A stretch of 64,000 nucleotides of DNA from Roseateles koreensis (GCF_028595305.1 NZ_JAQQXS010000012.1:62001-126000), one strand, 5' to 3'. Positions 11,819 through 22,714 are shown, counted from the first letter of the stretch. Notes: generated by a model not told the origin, from the letters alone. Numbers and translations: made by a program.

Positions 11819-14800
11819 TCAGTTCTTCAGCAAGATGTCCAGGATGCGCCCCGCGTGCTCACGCGCTACAGAACGCTCCCAGCCGGCCAGCGGCATGAGC
11901 AGCTTGCGCAGCAAGTCCCGCACCTCGGGATGCAGGTCAGGCATCTGCTTCCAGTTGCCCGCCGCCAGCGTGTGGCTCAGTTCCTTGTCCTCAAACAGCT
12001 GGGTGCAGGCCACGCGGGCGGTCTCTTCGCCCAGCAACGTGGCGAGATAGCGATAGACGGCGGAATGGGCCGGCTTGTCGAAGCCGGTCTTGTCCTTGTC
12101 GACAACGCGCTGCCCAAACAATTCCAACTGCTCCAGGAACTGAGCCTGGCTGATGCGGCCGGCTTTTTCCTCTTCGAGCAACTTTTCCAGCTCGGCCGCC
12201 AGCTTGTCGAAGAAGGCCGGGTCCTTGTCGCGTCCGGTGGCGATGGTGTGCTTGAGCTGGTTCTTCATCACCAACGCCTGGCTGCCGGGGCTGGCCAGCT
12301 GTTTGAGCCGGGCCATGTCGCTGGCGTCGAGTATCGACACCTCGCGACCGAGCAGGCTCCTGGCTGGGCTGGCCGCAATGTACTCATCCAGCAGGCGCTG
12401 CAGCAACGCTGACTCCAACCGGGTGATGCGCTCGCGGTAATTGCTGTCGGGCAACTTGTCGCGCAGCATCAGGCGGATTTCGCCAAACAGGGTGAAGTAG
12501 GGCTTGAAGGGCACGCCGCGAACATCGGGCAGGATGATGTCGACGCTGCGGTTGAACTGCTTCGCCAGTTCCAGAAAGTCCTCCACCGCATCCAGACGTG
12601 AGGCCGGGTCGAGGAAGCGTTCGGCATCGTCCTTGTAGTCTTCCCGCTGGCTCACCGGGTCATGCTTCTTCGGCAGCAGCTTGAGGATGCGCTCCAGAGT
12701 GCTCTGCAGCTTGGGCAACTCGCTCTCCACGCCTTGCCAGACCTGCGCAGGTTGCACCTCGCCGCCATAGACCTTCAGCGCCTGGTCCAAATGGTCCACC
12801 ACGCCGTGGTAGTCCACGATATAGCCAGCGTTTTTGCCAGGCAGTGTGCGGTTCACCCGCGCAATCGCCTGCAGCAGCGTATGTTCCCTCAGCGGCTTGT
12901 CTAGGTACATGGTGCTGACGATGGGCGCGTCCCAGCCGGTCAGCAGCATGTCCGACACGATGATGAGCCCCACGTTGTTGGCGTGCGGTCGACCATCCTG
13001 GCCCTTGGCCTCGTTGCCATAGGGCAGCGGGAACAACTTGCTGATGAAGGGGCCGACCTGCTCGGACGGCATGGCGACCGGCTCCTTGCCGGCTTTGACT
13101 TCGTCCCGCACCCGCTCTTCGATGCGCTGCACTTTGGCGATGTCCAGCTTGTGTTCGGCGGCCTCTTCCTCGACCGTGGCTCCGGTGCGTGTGCCGGTAA
13201 TGCCGGCCAGCGAGATGACCACTTTGCTCTGGAACGTCGGCAGCCCCTGCTGGGCTCGCTGCGCCATCAAGTCATCGAGCAGGTCCTTGTAGCGCACGGC
13301 CATGTCGCGGCCGTCGCATACCAGCATGGCCTTCACCCCTTTGGCCTGCACGTTGCTGACGAAGTGCTCCACCAGATGCGCGGCCACCTGGTCCATGCGG
13401 TCGCCGGCCTTGCGCCAGTGGGCGAGCAGTTCCTTCTTCAAGGCCTGCTGTCGCGCTTCGGGCTTCTTGGCAAACTGGGCGTCGAAGGCCGCATCAAGCT
13501 GGGCATCGGCTGCCAGCTTGACCCAGGCGTCCTGGTACTTGATGGGCAGCGTCGCGCCGTCGGCCACGGCCTCGTGCAGACGGTACTCGTCGATGTAGGT
13601 GTCACCGCCGAACTCTGACAGCGTGTGCTTGTCGTCGTTCAGCAGCGGCGTGCCGGTGAACGCGATGAACTTGGCGTTCGGCAGGCTGGCACGCATGAAG
13701 GCGGCCAGAAAGTCGTACTGGCTGCGGTGCGCTTCGTCCACCAGCACATAGAAATTGGGCTTTGCGCTCAACACCCGGAAGTTCACCTTCTCGCGCTTCA
13801 GCTCCACCCACTTGGCATCGAGCAATACGCCGTCCTCGTCATGCCGGCCGTAGTGCTCGTTGCGCTCCTCCACCATGAAGAAGTCTTTCTCCACCCGCAC
13901 CCGCCGGTGCCGGGTCGCCAAAAGCAGTTCGTCCCCATCATCTGGGGCGCCGTCTGCCGCATCGTCTGCCACTGCGCCAGGCTCATCGCCCTCCTGGAAC
14001 TTCTGCACGGTGCTGGTGAACACGCTGCCGTAGTCGTTGCCCAGCATCCGCACTAGGCCCGCCACGGACACCGCCTGGATGGCTCGGATGCCCACCGCGT
14101 GGAAGGTGTCGAAGATTTGCTTGTCTAGGTCTCGGCGGTCGGTCAGCACCAGCACGGTCGGGTTGGCTAAGCCGGTGCTGTCGGCCCTCAGCAGCCGCGC
14201 CAGCAAGGCCATGGTCAGTGACTTGCCGCTGCCCTGCGTGTGCCAGATGACACCGCCCACGGGCTTGGCCGCCGTCAGCCGGGTGATGGTCTTGCGCACC
14301 GCGCGCCACTGCTGGTAACGAGGCAGCTTCTTGACCGTCTTGCCTTCTCGCGTCTCGAACAGCACAAAGTGCGTTACCAGCTCCATAAAGCGGCTGGGCT
14401 CGAACAAGGCCCACAGCAGTTTCTCCTGCTCGCTCGGCTCGTGGCCCAGCAGGGCTTTGACGGCAGTCAACTCCGCTTCCTGCAGGCGGTAGCGCGCGTA
14501 AAACGCTGGCTTGGTGAGGATGGCGCCATACAGGCCTTCGCGCCGATTCAAGCCCACGCAGACCTGGTTGAACACGAACTGCGTCGCGAAGCTGCGCTGG
14601 TATCCGTCCAGCTGCGCCAGCGCCTCGTCCAGCCGGTGGTGGCTGCCCTTGCACTCGATGATGGCCAGAGGCAGGCCGTTGACGAAGAGCAGCAGGTCGG
14701 GCCGGAACAGGTCGCCGTCGGCATTGCGCCCCACGTACTGGTCGACCACATGGAAGTCGTTGTGAGCCACGCTATTGGTCGAGTCTGTGGCATCGAAGAA

Positions 14801-15127
14801 GCGCACGCTGCGCGGCGCGCCGTCGGCGTCCTTGACCTGGATGTCCGAGCGATGGAGCACTTGCTCCCAGAACGCCTTGTTCGCCGGCAGAAGCTCGTCG
14901 TTGACGCGCTTGCGCATCTCCAGCAGCGCGGCGTCTACACCGCCCGGTGCCTCGGCCAGCCACGGGTTCAGCGCCAGCAGGCGCGGGCGCAGCACGTCTT
15001 CCAGCACGGGGGCCAGATGGCGGTACTCGACCTTCGCCTCGCTGCCTGGCAGATGCGTGTAGCCCAGCTTGACAAGCCACGCCAATGCCGGGGTTTCTAC
15101 TCCGGTCTTCTCGGGTGACTGGCTCAT
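11819..15127 (-). CDS. hsdR: Type I restriction enzyme, R (endonuclease/translocase) subunit
   Basis: A 1102-residue ATP-dependent translocase and nuclease of the HsdR2M2S complex. The N-terminal nuclease core is visible as [20 protein letters not shown] near residue 141, with the D and E-x-K catalytic residues. The SF2 motor follows: Walker A HTQGSGKS near 295, the DEAH box [12 protein letters not shown] near 460, FTGTP (motif III) near 490, and LLTGWDAP plus [10 protein letters not shown] (motifs V/VI) near 740-775. The C-terminal part is helical, as expected for docking to the methylase core. It lies third in the operon, after hsdM, hsdS and the HEPN/LOTUS-like gene, and looks intact. Confidence 0.96.
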   Translation of the reverse strand: MSQSPEKTGVETPALAWLVKLGYTHLPGSEAKVEYRHLAPVLEDVLRPRLLALNPWLAEAPGGVDAALLEMRKRVNDELLPANKAFWEQVLHRSDIQVKDADGAPRSVRFFDATDSTNSVAHNDFHVVDQYVGRNADGDLFRPDLLLFVNGLPLAIIECKGSHHRLDEALAQLDGYQRSFATQFVFNQVCVGLNRREGLYGAILTKPAFYARYRLQEAELTAVKALLGHEPSEQEKLLWALFEPSRFMELVTHFVLFETREGKTVKKLPRYQQWRAVRKTITRLTAAKPVGGVIWHTQGSGKSLTMALLARLLRADSTGLANPTVLVLTDRRDLDKQIFDTFHAVGIRAIQAVSVAGLVRMLGNDYGSVFTSTVQKFQEGDEPGAVADDAADGAPDDGDELLLATRHRRVRVEKDFFMVEERNEHYGRHDEDGVLLDAKWVELKREKVNFRVLSAKPNFYVLVDEAHRSQYDFLAAFMRASLPNAKFIAFTGTPLLNDDKHTLSEFGGDTYIDEYRLHEAVADGATLPIKYQDAWVKLAADAQLDAAFDAQFAKKPEARQQALKKELLAHWRKAGDRMDQVAAHLVEHFVSNVQAKGVKAMLVCDGRDMAVRYKDLLDDLMAQRAQQGLPTFQSKVVISLAGITGTRTGATVEEEAAEHKLDIAKVQRIEERVRDEVKAGKEPVAMPSEQVGPFISKLFPLPYGNEAKGQDGRPHANNVGLIIVSDMLLTGWDAPIVSTMYLDKPLREHTLLQAIARVNRTLPGKNAGYIVDYHGVVDHLDQALKVYGGEVQPAQVWQGVESELPKLQSTLERILKLLPKKHDPVSQREDYKDDAERFLDPASRLDAVEDFLELAKQFNRSVDIILPDVRGVPFKPYFTLFGEIRLMLRDKLPDSNYRERITRLESALLQRLLDEYIAASPARSLLGREVSILDASDMARLKQLASPGSQALVMKNQLKHTIATGRDKDPAFFDKLAAELEKLLEEEKAGRISQAQFLEQLELFGQRVVDKDKTGFDKPAHSAVYRYLATLLGEETARVACTQLFEDKELSHTLAAGNWKQMPDLHPEVRDLLRKLLMPLAGWERSVAREHAGRILDILLKN

Positions 15128-15154
15128 GAAGGCTCTTGCTCGCGTGTCATGTTT

Positions 15155-16054
15155 TCATTCCTCCCTGAGGCTACGGTAACAAACAACCGTGCCGTTCATT
15201 GCTGGGGCACCTTCTGCGGGCACCTGCTTCTTGACCTCGAATTGCCTGGACTCGTGCAACACCTGCCGCCAGCTACTACATCCGTACCGCTGGGGCGTCT
15301 GCTCGGGAGCGTGCTGCCTCTGCCATGCTATTGCCGCGTTCAGCTCGGTCCAGCCCTCCGGCCTACCTTGGCTCAATGCCGCCTCGGCCTCACGCAGGCT
15401 GTCCACGATGCCGCTCATGGGCCAATGCACCTGACCGTCCGGCGCAATGCCGTCGATGAGCATGTCCTTGAAGCTCGGACTGTCCATCAAAGAAGCCGCG
15501 ATAGCTCGTGTCCGTTCCATCTGCTCGGCCCATTCGCGCAGGGTCAGGTAGTGCGCGTCGATGGTTCCTCGGCTGCGGTCGAGGTAGGCCACGGCGGCTT
15601 CGCAACGCTCCATCTGGCCGAGGTCGAAGCGCTGCAGCAGGTGGTGAACCAGTTCGTTGCGCAGGTCGACGAGCTCCTTCAGCCCGGCCTTGGTCGACTC
15701 ATAGCGCTCGGCGTCCATCACCATCCGGTGCTGAAAGCTAAACCAGATACCGTTGCCAGGTGGCTCCTCCGATGCGGGCGAATCGGCAACCGCGCTGTCG
15801 TCGCTACTCAGATAGCCGCCGGTCAGCATGCCGACAAGGCCGCCCAAGGTATTCTTCTGGGCGCAAGCGATTTGCTCTTCGCGAAGGGACTCCAACTTCG
15901 CCGGCGGGCCGGCGACTTCGGTATTTGCCACCATGGCCTTGAGGAGCAGCTCATACTGCTGCAGGCGCAGCAGGCAGCCACCCAGCTTATTTTGGGCTGC
16001 ACGCTGAAGCTCAGCGAGCCCGCCAGCTTGCTCAGGGGTGGCAGCCAAGTCCAT
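15155..16054 (-). CDS. HEPN-like motif plus C-terminal LOTUS (OST-HTH) domain protein inside the hsd operon
   Basis: A 299-residue protein between hsdS and hsdR. In a helical region, residues 132-137 read RNELVH, which fits the R-x4-H catalytic signature of HEPN ribonucleases (polar residue after Arg). Residues 236-299 contain an RYGCSSWRQVLHES...FEVKKQ...VVCYRS pattern typical of an OST-HTH/LOTUS RNA-binding winged helix. The gap to hsdS is 7 bp and to hsdR 27 bp, so all are probably one transcript. Known families with HEPN domains include RNA-cleaving toxins of defence systems. Assigning this gene as an RNA-targeting arm guarded by the R-M enzyme is inference. The LOTUS call is firmer than the HEPN call. 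Confidence 0.65.
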   Translation of the reverse strand: MDLAATPEQAGGLAELQRAAQNKLGGCLLRLQQYELLLKAMVANTEVAGPPAKLESLREEQIACAQKNTLGGLVGMLTGGYLSSDDSAVADSPASEEPPGNGIWFSFQHRMVMDAERYESTKAGLKELVDLRNELVHHLLQRFDLGQMERCEAAVAYLDRSRGTIDAHYLTLREWAEQMERTRAIAASLMDSPSFKDMLIDGIAPDGQVHWPMSGIVDSLREAEAALSQGRPEGWTELNAAIAWQRQHAPEQTPQRYGCSSWRQVLHESRQFEVKKQVPAEGAPAMNGTVVCYRSLREE

Positions 16055-16061
16055 AGCTAGG

Positions 16062-17345
16062 TCATACCGCCATACTTGCGTCAGCGTTGATACGCCACTC
16101 GCCGGTGAGCAGCTTTTGCATCAGGCCGCGCTTCAGAGTGCCGTAGTTCGCTTGCTTGAGGCGAAGTGACGCAAGCTTCGATTCAGCGGTGGCCAATATT
16201 GAACCTATCCGTTGCTGCTCCTCATAAGGGGGCATTGCGAAACGTAGTTGATTCAAAGCTTGTTGTGTGATTTTTGGTTGGGCGGTTCCGCTTGCAAGGG
16301 ACGAGTAGTCTATTGATTCAAGCAGTTCGACCAAGAATTGAATGTCGCAACCAGTCTTGGGGCGAAATACATGCGCGTGGTTGTTCACCCATATCTTCCC
16401 CGTTGCCCTGAATGCTAGGGGCAGGTTCCTAGAGAGCACGTTCTCCCCATCTTCTCCGAGAAGAATGAAGTCGCCATCGAAGATGAAGCCATCAATCCAG
16501 TCGATAACCCCTGATGCTCCGTAATAGGGGTAGGCGCCTCGGCGAAGGGCTCTGTCCGCTTGCTTAAGGGGAATTCGTTGTCTGTCTAGGTTATCCACAA
16601 CCTCATTTAGCGAACGAACATCCCAGGTCATCGGAATCGAGCCCAGTTCACTGGCTTTGAACTCGACATGCTGCACCCAACGGCCATCGGCACCCCGAGT
16701 GCCAACGCCTCGACTGAATAATGTCTGCATCAAGCCCTGCTTAAGGGTCTGGGTGGCTTCAATCTGCCGGGCAATCACATCCAGCTTGTCGTCCATAGCC
16801 GTGAGGATTGCTGAGATTTTTCTCTGCTCGTGAAGTGGCGGAAGTGCGATTGGGGTACCACGAACTTGCTGCAGACTAATCTGCGGATACGCTTGCCCAG
16901 TGAGGATGGCGCGGTAGTAGGTTGCGTATCCATCGTGCTTCAGGCACTGATAGACATAGTCGACATCTGCGCTGGCTTCGCCTAAGACTCTGATGCGGGC
17001 AATGTGCTGATTGATATTTGCCGTGGTGTAACGTTCCGGAGCCTTTGCAACGCGGCCAACGTTGCCCGTAATCGTCATCAGCAAGTCACCAGGCTTCACC
17101 TCGGAGCGACTCATCTGACGATGGGCTGCTGCTGAGATGAAGTTCATACCTTTTGCGTTGAACCCGTTATCGGTCACGCATTCGCTGCGAAGAAAGGGAA
17201 CTCCGGTGGCTTCATCAGCCCAGTCATGGCCATAGGTCGTAGGAGTCCCTCCCTTCGTAATGAAGTCGGCAAGGCTTTCTAAAGCTTGAATTGCCCAGGA
17301 CGCGGGCACATGGCCGACGACAGCCTCTATGCGCTCGTTCTTCAT
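16062..17345 (-). CDS. hsdS: Type I restriction enzyme, S (specificity) subunit
   Basis: A 427-residue DNA-recognition subunit with two target-recognition halves. The first half runs to about residue 200 ([14 protein letters not shown] ... [21 protein letters not shown] ... [14 protein letters not shown]). The second runs to the end ([16 protein letters not shown] ... GEDGENVL ... [13 protein letters not shown]). Each half ends in a conserved helix repeat, seen as [11 protein letters not shown] and [14 protein letters not shown]. Its ATG overlaps the hsdM stop (ATGA), indicating coupled translation. Two complete halves suggest an active subunit recognising a bipartite asymmetric site, but the site cannot be predicted. 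Confidence 0.95.
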   Translation of the reverse strand: MKNERIEAVVGHVPASWAIQALESLADFITKGGTPTTYGHDWADEATGVPFLRSECVTDNGFNAKGMNFISAAAHRQMSRSEVKPGDLLMTITGNVGRVAKAPERYTTANINQHIARIRVLGEASADVDYVYQCLKHDGYATYYRAILTGQAYPQISLQQVRGTPIALPPLHEQRKISAILTAMDDKLDVIARQIEATQTLKQGLMQTLFSRGVGTRGADGRWVQHVEFKASELGSIPMTWDVRSLNEVVDNLDRQRIPLKQADRALRRGAYPYYGASGVIDWIDGFIFDGDFILLGEDGENVLSRNLPLAFRATGKIWVNNHAHVFRPKTGCDIQFLVELLESIDYSSLASGTAQPKITQQALNQLRFAMPPYEEQQRIGSILATAESKLASLRLKQANYGTLKRGLMQKLLTGEWRINADASMAV

Positions 17346-18958
17346 TTGGCGAAACCTAGCTCTGCCAGATAGGCATTGAGCCTTGTATCAATCTGCGCCT
17401 CTTCCGCAGCCAATGCGTCCAACCGTGCCAAGGTCGCAGCGACATCCACGACCTCTTCGGATTCACCGTTGTCGATGTAGCGGGCAATATTGAGGTTGCC
17501 TCCGCTGCTGCGAATTTCGTCGAGCGCTACTAGCCGGCAGAAGTTCTCCACCTCAGTCTGACGCTCAAACGCTGCCTTGTGGGTGCCGGCAATGTGAGCA
17601 ATGTCTTCGGGCCTCAAGGTGTTCTGCGCCTTGCCCTCCGCGTAGTCGCGGCTGGCGTCGATGATGATGACCTTGCCCTTAAGCGCAGCGGGCTTCCGCT
17701 TGTTGAGAATCAGCACGCAGGCGGGAATGCCGGTGTTGTAGAACAGCGCCGAGGGCAGGCCAACGACGGCCTCGATGAGGTCGCCCGGCTGGCTGCCGCT
17801 GGCGGCATCGGTGCCAAACAGCAACCCTTCGCGAATCCTGCCTTCCTCGCCGCTTCGGAACAGCACGCCGTGCGGCAGGATGATGCCCATGCGGCCATCG
17901 GCCTTCAGGCTGGCCAACATGTGCTGGGCGAAGGCGAGGTCGGCATAGCCGCGCGGCGGCACACCGTAGGAAAAGCGGCCAAACGGGTCGCTGACTTCCT
18001 TGTAGCTTGGGGTCTTGGGTTTCTTGCCGTCGCGGCCTTCGCTGTCCTGTGCCGCTTCGCTTTCCAGCTCAAGCGGCGTCCACCAGGCTTTGGCGGAAAA
18101 CGGCGGGTTGGCAATTACCCGGTCAAAGGTCTTGAGGTAGCCGCCGTCCAGATGCTTGGGCTCCACCAGCGTGTCGCCGCGCTCAATCTCGGCCCGCATG
18201 TTGTGCAGGTAGAGGTTGAGCTTGGCGATGGCCCATGTGCCCAGGTTCTTTTCCTGGCCGTAGAGCAGCGCGTTGGGCCGGTCGCCAATCAGCGTGCCAC
18301 CGGGCAGCTTGGCGACGTGGTGCGCGCTTTCCACAAGCATGCCGCCGCTGCCGCAGGTGGGGTCGTACACGCTGTGCCCAGGCTGTGGGTCGATGAGCTC
18401 CACCACCAGTTGCACCACGGCCTTGGGCGTGTAGAACTCGCCGCCCTTCTTGCCCGCATCGTCGGCAAATTGCTTGATGAGGTACTCGTAGGCGTCGCCC
18501 AGCATGTCGGCCTTGTAGAGGTCCGCATTGCCCAGCTTGTACTGATTGAAGTGGCGCAGCAGCCGCTGCAGCGTGGCGTCCGCCAGCACACGCTTGTCGC
18601 CGTACTGGGTGGCGGTCAGCACATGCTGCAGTTCGGTATTGTTCGCCTCGATGGTGGCGAAGGCCTTGTCCAGCGCCTCGCCGATGTTCTCGGTGCGGGC
18701 AATCAGGCTGGGCCAGCGGGCGTCCGGCGGGAAAGCTCCCCATTTGTCCTGCACCTCGGCCAGGGCGTCCAGCTTGCTCAGGCCGTCAACGTCTTGCAGC
18801 TGCTGGACGCGCTCCTCAAACACGTCGTTGAATCGCTTGAGGAACAGCAGGCCAAAGATGTAGTTCTTGAAGTCCGACGAGTCGATGGAGCCGCGCAGGA
18901 TGTTGGCGGACTCCCAGAGCCAGCCTTCTAGGGTTTCGAGAGTCAGTTGATTTGCCAT
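17342..18958 (-). CDS. hsdM: Type I restriction enzyme, M (adenine methyltransferase) subunit
   Basis: A 538-residue N6-adenine methyltransferase, first gene of the hsd operon. The AdoMet motif [10 protein letters not shown] lies near residue 200 and the catalytic NPPF ([13 protein letters not shown]) near 285. The N-terminal helical HsdM domain ([20 protein letters not shown]) is present. It overlaps hsdS by 4 bp. With hsdS alone it would form the modification enzyme, and with hsdR the restriction complex. No frameshift is seen. Confidence 0.97.
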   Translation of the reverse strand: MANQLTLETLEGWLWESANILRGSIDSSDFKNYIFGLLFLKRFNDVFEERVQQLQDVDGLSKLDALAEVQDKWGAFPPDARWPSLIARTENIGEALDKAFATIEANNTELQHVLTATQYGDKRVLADATLQRLLRHFNQYKLGNADLYKADMLGDAYEYLIKQFADDAGKKGGEFYTPKAVVQLVVELIDPQPGHSVYDPTCGSGGMLVESAHHVAKLPGGTLIGDRPNALLYGQEKNLGTWAIAKLNLYLHNMRAEIERGDTLVEPKHLDGGYLKTFDRVIANPPFSAKAWWTPLELESEAAQDSEGRDGKKPKTPSYKEVSDPFGRFSYGVPPRGYADLAFAQHMLASLKADGRMGIILPHGVLFRSGEEGRIREGLLFGTDAASGSQPGDLIEAVVGLPSALFYNTGIPACVLILNKRKPAALKGKVIIIDASRDYAEGKAQNTLRPEDIAHIAGTHKAAFERQTEVENFCRLVALDEIRSSGGNLNIARYIDNGESEEVVDVAATLARLDALAAEEAQIDTRLNAYLAELGFAK

Positions 18959-19170
18959 GGGGCTTTGTCGGTATATGCGGCCGGCCTGGAATCACTCGGC
19001 CAGTACCACCTGTTGTAAGTCGCCAGCGAGGCCGATGCCCTCTAGCCGCCAGCGCTTGAGTTATTTGATTTTTTGGAATGCCAGCAAGATTCCGACATGA
19101 CCGCGCATGAGCGCAGCTCAATTTTCCACCAAGGACCGAATCCACCTCGGCGGCGCTTGGTGAAGCGCTT

Positions 19171-19467
19171 CTAGACCCTGAAGCTGTCCAGCGACGCTCC
19201 GGCCTCGACAGCGGCCCGCAGCCACTTCGGTTGAAGACCTCGGCCGGACCAAGTGTTTCCCGTGGCGGGGTCGCGGAACTTGGCGGCAACGGTGCTGACC
19301 TTGCGTTCCTTCCGAGACGACGCTGCCAAATCCTCTGTAGTGAGGCCGTATTCAGCCATGAGCGCTTTCACTTGGCCAATCGCGTCATTGCGGGCGCCGT
19401 TTTGCATTTCGGCGATTTGGGCCTCAAGGGCTTCGCGCTGTTTCAGAAGTTCGCTCAGGTTTGCCAT
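19171..19467 (-). CDS. H-NS family nucleoid protein carried by the island
   Basis: A 98-residue protein. The N-terminal coiled coil (LSELLKQREALEAQIAEMQNG) supports oligomerisation, and the C-terminal DNA-binding motif TWSGRGLQPKWLRAAVEAG lies near residues 70-90, typical of beta-proteobacterial H-NS-like proteins. It sits alone between the hsd operon and a small unknown gene. H-NS proteins on mobile islands commonly silence AT-rich cargo and limit its cost; that role here is inferred from the context. Confidence 0.9.
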   Translation of the reverse strand: MANLSELLKQREALEAQIAEMQNGARNDAIGQVKALMAEYGLTTEDLAASSRKERKVSTVAAKFRDPATGNTWSGRGLQPKWLRAAVEAGASLDSFRV

Positions 19468-19912
19468 GGATATACGGGCGCAGTGGAGATTGAAGGGCTC
19501 TAGGATACCCGCGAGCCAATCGACGTGCGGGGATGGAGCGCTACTGCCGTGTACCCTACCCAGACAGCTTTTGATGGCCTTGGGGAAGCCGGGCGCTTCC
19601 GGACGACAAAAATCGGACCCGCGATGGGCTGAGCCGAAACCACCGCCGAAGATTTGGCGTTGACCTATATCGCCGCTTCGTCGCCGTGCTGCTCAGCGGA
19701 TTACACTGCCCGCGGGCTTCGGCTCTGCCGTAGCCTCCTGCTTTTCCTCCCTGAGCAGGAAGCTCTACGCGATGACAGCGAACGGGCTTTTGGCCCCGAC
19801 CGCATGGTCGGGGTCCTTCTTTGAAAGGGTGTCCCGGAAGGGCGTTGTCCGCACTGACTGTCCCCGGGGCATCGATGCCGCAGAGCTTTTCGCTAGGCTC
19901 CGCCTCCGACAT
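19468..19912. other. 445-bp intergenic region without a supported gene
   Basis: No open frame here shows recognisable protein character. The only visible structure is a strong GC hairpin at 19794-19813 (CCCCGAC and GTCGGGG around CGCATG), followed on the plus strand by TCCTTCTTT. This could be a weak terminator in the plus direction or part of a structured RNA. Confidence 0.4.
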
Positions 19913-20320
19913 CTACGACGCCCGTAGGGCGGAGGTAGGGTCGAGGGCGTATCGCCAAGCACTAGACGCTTGAAGTGCCCTGCTCAGAGCCGAGGACGTG
20001 AGGTCGATTGGCTTCATCGACTCGGCGTCGTAGATGCCGCAATCAAGCGTTGCTGCGACGTCGAGAAGCACAAGAAGAAACTGGTCTGCCTCCGACCTTG
20101 CATCGATGCGAGCGCTGAGTTCGAAGCGCAAGTCGTCCGCCCACGCGAGGTCGACGCGGTTGCCGTCGTCGAGACCGTAGACCAGCCCCTGGTCCAGCAT
20201 GGGCCAAGGGCGCCCCATGTGTATGAGCAAGGCTGCCTCCGCACGCGACCTCATAGATGCCGGCAAGGCGATGTCCTCTGGCCTTCTCGCGAGGGTTACG
20301 TCGTACTGCCACGTGGCCAT
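19913..20320 (-). CDS. Hypothetical protein, 135 residues
   Basis: A small acidic protein with an ATG start (MATWQYDVTLARRP) and no membrane segment or known motif that I recognise. Regular hydrophobic spacing (DQFLLVLLDVAATLDCGIYD) suggests a folded globular domain rather than a chance frame. Its orientation matches the neighbouring HNH/ATPase pair, but a 78-bp gap separates it from the HNH gene. No function is assigned. Confidence 0.55.
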   Translation of the reverse strand: MATWQYDVTLARRPEDIALPASMRSRAEAALLIHMGRPWPMLDQGLVYGLDDGNRVDLAWADDLRFELSARIDARSEADQFLLVLLDVAATLDCGIYDAESMKPIDLTSSALSRALQASSAWRYALDPTSALRAS

Positions 20321-20398
20321 TGAGTGAAGCTTCTATCTTTTGCTATGCCGTCCTGTCCCAAATGGCTCGTGAAAACCAGGGTCGCCGACTGGGGCCAG

Positions 20399-21121
20399 TT
20401 AGACATCAAGCAGGGCGCGCAAATCGTCAATTAGTGCCGCTGACTCCAATGAATGCTGCGCCAAGCCTTCAAGCGCGGTCAGGATTTCTTGCTGCTTTCT
20501 CTTGGTTTTGTAATCGTAGAATTTCACAAGCAGTTTATAGGCCTGTGACCTTTGATTTGCGCTAAAGCGCCTTGCAAGCCTGGTCGCATTTATGGCTTTG
20601 ATTCCGCAAATTTCAATTGTCTTCTGCCCCTTCGCGTTTTCAGGGATAGCAACAACGCGGTCATACACATCGTATGTGAGATAGTCACCCCATTCGTCCA
20701 AATGTGGATGAACCAATAGGTAGTCAGCTGATGCCTTGGGGACGGCCCCAGGCTTACCCGCAGCTACAAGAACGTTCTTGTTCGACTTATGACCGTTGCA
20801 GACGATGCACGATGCCGCAATGTTATCAAGCTCAAACATCAGATGAGGGTGCTCATCCTTGTCGATTATGTGCTCGGCGTCGTACCCTCGCTTATTCGGT
20901 TGAATTTCACTACTGCAATAGCAGCACATCGCGTTTTGCTGCCAGAAATAATGGTCTTTGACTTCGGTCTTGTAGGCTGAAATGAGAGCTTTGTCTACGG
21001 CTTCGGTAGTGCCCCAGAACTTATTGTCGGCAGCACCTTTCGACTTTAATTGCAAGTGTTGAGCGTTTGAAACTGTATTAAGTGCAGCGAGCACCGCAGC
21101 TCTTTGGCGAACATCAGGCAT
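20399..21121 (-). CDS. HNH endonuclease of a Septu-like defence pair (PtuB-type)
   Basis: A 240-residue nuclease. The HNH core is clear near residues 65-115: two Cys in MCCYCS, then YDAEHIIDKDEHPHLMFELDNIAASCIVCNGHKSNKN. This supplies the zinc-binding CxxC pairs, the catalytic His (EH), the structural Asn and the last His. Its ATG overlaps the stop of the ATPase gene by one base (TAATG). In Septu (PtuA-PtuB) an SMC/ABC-like ATPase works with exactly this type of HNH nuclease against phage; gene order and sizes agree. The pair is visibly richer in A and T than the flanking hsd genes, suggesting a separate acquisition. Confidence 0.85.
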   Translation of the reverse strand: MPDVRQRAAVLAALNTVSNAQHLQLKSKGAADNKFWGTTEAVDKALISAYKTEVKDHYFWQQNAMCCYCSSEIQPNKRGYDAEHIIDKDEHPHLMFELDNIAASCIVCNGHKSNKNVLVAAGKPGAVPKASADYLLVHPHLDEWGDYLTYDVYDRVVAIPENAKGQKTIEICGIKAINATRLARRFSANQRSQAYKLLVKFYDYKTKRKQQEILTALEGLAQHSLESAALIDDLRALLDV

Positions 21122-22593
21122 TACGATGCTCCTCCAGCGCGGCCATTTGGTAGGTCGGTTGTTTCAACGGCGCGCAGCGCTTGTCGGATTGAAGCAAGAG
21201 TTTTGCCGTTGTCTTGTTTGTACTCCGAATACAACGACTGCAATTCGTGTAGTCGAATCATGGCGGCGGCGCGTTCAACTGGGGTCCCGCACTCCGCATC
21301 CACTATCGAATTGAAAATTTCGTTCGCAACGTGGGTGCTTCCTTCAAGAGGGGTTGCGAAAACGTCAATCAGTGTTTGCTCGACCGAAATTGCTTCCGGC
21401 TCACCAGCTACTGATTTCTCGACGATTGAAACTGTCGGCTGTGCACTTCCGTCGCTAAGCTGTTTTAACTGATTGATGTTTGCATGCAGTTCCTGCGCAC
21501 GTTGCACGATAAGAGGTGAGTGCGTGGCCACGATGACATGACACTCTTCAAATGGCGAAAGCGCCGCGGCTAGGTGGTCAATGTATTCCGCCTGCCATTT
21601 GGGGTGAAGACTCAGCTCGGGCTCGTCAATTAAGACAAGCGAGTTATTGTCTAGAGATGAGGCTAGCCCAATTATTGAACACAGCATTTGTTGTTGCCCG
21701 GAGCTTGCCTCTGAAATGTCAAGCCGCGGCATGTCAAATGGATGTAAATGGAATGCTTCGAGGTCTACAAGGTTTAGTTGCCTTAGCACCGAGATGGCTT
21801 GAAATACTGCGTACTCGCGCGAAATGCTGTCGATTTCGAGGCGAAGTTCGATATTTTGATTTGAATTTCCCTTTAAGCCGATAGCTTGCCTAAGGGCTTC
21901 GTTGAGTAGGTCCGAAAATGGCTCAATATTCTTCTCGTTGAGTTCTCTAGTAAATCCACGAAGTGTTCTGTCTATCCTCAATTCTTCGGAATTCTGTTGA
22001 AGATATGGCAACACTGTGTCGTGCCGTTGCAGTTCTTCGAAAAGCTTGTTGAGGAGTGGATGCCTCTCGTATTCCAGGTCGATTCTGGGGTGAAACTTTA
22101 GCTCGTGCAGAACTCGTAAAATTGAGCCTGTGGATTTGGTTGACTCACTCAATCGAATAAGAGCATCTTCCAGGATTCTGCTGGAGGTTTCGTGGCCTAC
22201 CGAACGAGAGCCTCTATGCAGTCCGACGCATACATAATTGCTTTGTCGACGTTTGGATTCTCCGTAGTTTTGCGCAAGGCTTGTCCGGCCAACAATAGGC
22301 GCTGGGAACCGACTAAATGGACTAAACGTTTGAGCTATTGTTCGGGCCGGTCCATCCTTGTATGCCTCGCCACTGCGTTGACTGAATAGATGTCCCGACC
22401 CAAGCCAACTTATTTGTACTTCCTTCTTGGGGTGGCTTGCGGACGGGCGAAAGAATTGAGCAAGTGATTCGAGTATTTCAGTCTTGCCTGTACCATTTTC
22501 GCCAGTCAGCAAGTCGACCTGATTACTATGCCATTGCTTCCCGTCCGGAAAAGTCAAGTGGCCTCGCCCTGTTTCTATATCTAGTACTCTCAT
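21121..22593 (-). CDS. ABC/SMC-like ATPase of a Septu-like defence pair (PtuA-type)
   Basis: A 490-residue ATPase. I start it at the ATG at 22593 because GGGAG lies 7 bases upstream; an in-frame GTG seven codons earlier is possible. The Walker A motif GENGTGKTE is near residue 32, the ABC signature (EASSGQQQM) near 305, and Walker B with the catalytic Glu (LVLIDEPELSLHP) near 330. A D-loop and H-loop follow (VIVATHSPLIVQRA). This is the overcoming-lysogenization-defect/RecF-like ABC ATPase layout used by PtuA. There is no reverse transcriptase nearby, so it is not the retron-linked version. Confidence 0.85.
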   Translation of the reverse strand: MRVLDIETGRGHLTFPDGKQWHSNQVDLLTGENGTGKTEILESLAQFFRPSASHPKKEVQISWLGSGHLFSQRSGEAYKDGPARTIAQTFSPFSRFPAPIVGRTSLAQNYGESKRRQSNYVCVGLHRGSRSVGHETSSRILEDALIRLSESTKSTGSILRVLHELKFHPRIDLEYERHPLLNKLFEELQRHDTVLPYLQQNSEELRIDRTLRGFTRELNEKNIEPFSDLLNEALRQAIGLKGNSNQNIELRLEIDSISREYAVFQAISVLRQLNLVDLEAFHLHPFDMPRLDISEASSGQQQMLCSIIGLASSLDNNSLVLIDEPELSLHPKWQAEYIDHLAAALSPFEECHVIVATHSPLIVQRAQELHANINQLKQLSDGSAQPTVSIVEKSVAGEPEAISVEQTLIDVFATPLEGSTHVANEIFNSIVDAECGTPVERAAAMIRLHELQSLYSEYKQDNGKTLASIRQALRAVETTDLPNGRAGGAS

Positions 22594-22714
22594 TTGTATT
22601 CTCCCTTCGACCACTAATTTCCGTTAGGAATGTGGTCTTATTTCTGTCGTCGTCAATTGCTCAGCTTGAACGACATTCTATGTACTAAACATACCAAGTT
22701 GGTCCCGCTTAAGC

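Noticed and set aside
19556-19912. A minus-strand 118-codon frame as a gene
   Set aside because: Its composition is Arg/Pro/Ser-rich without hydrophobic periodicity or a good ribosome site, as for a chance frame in GC-rich DNA.
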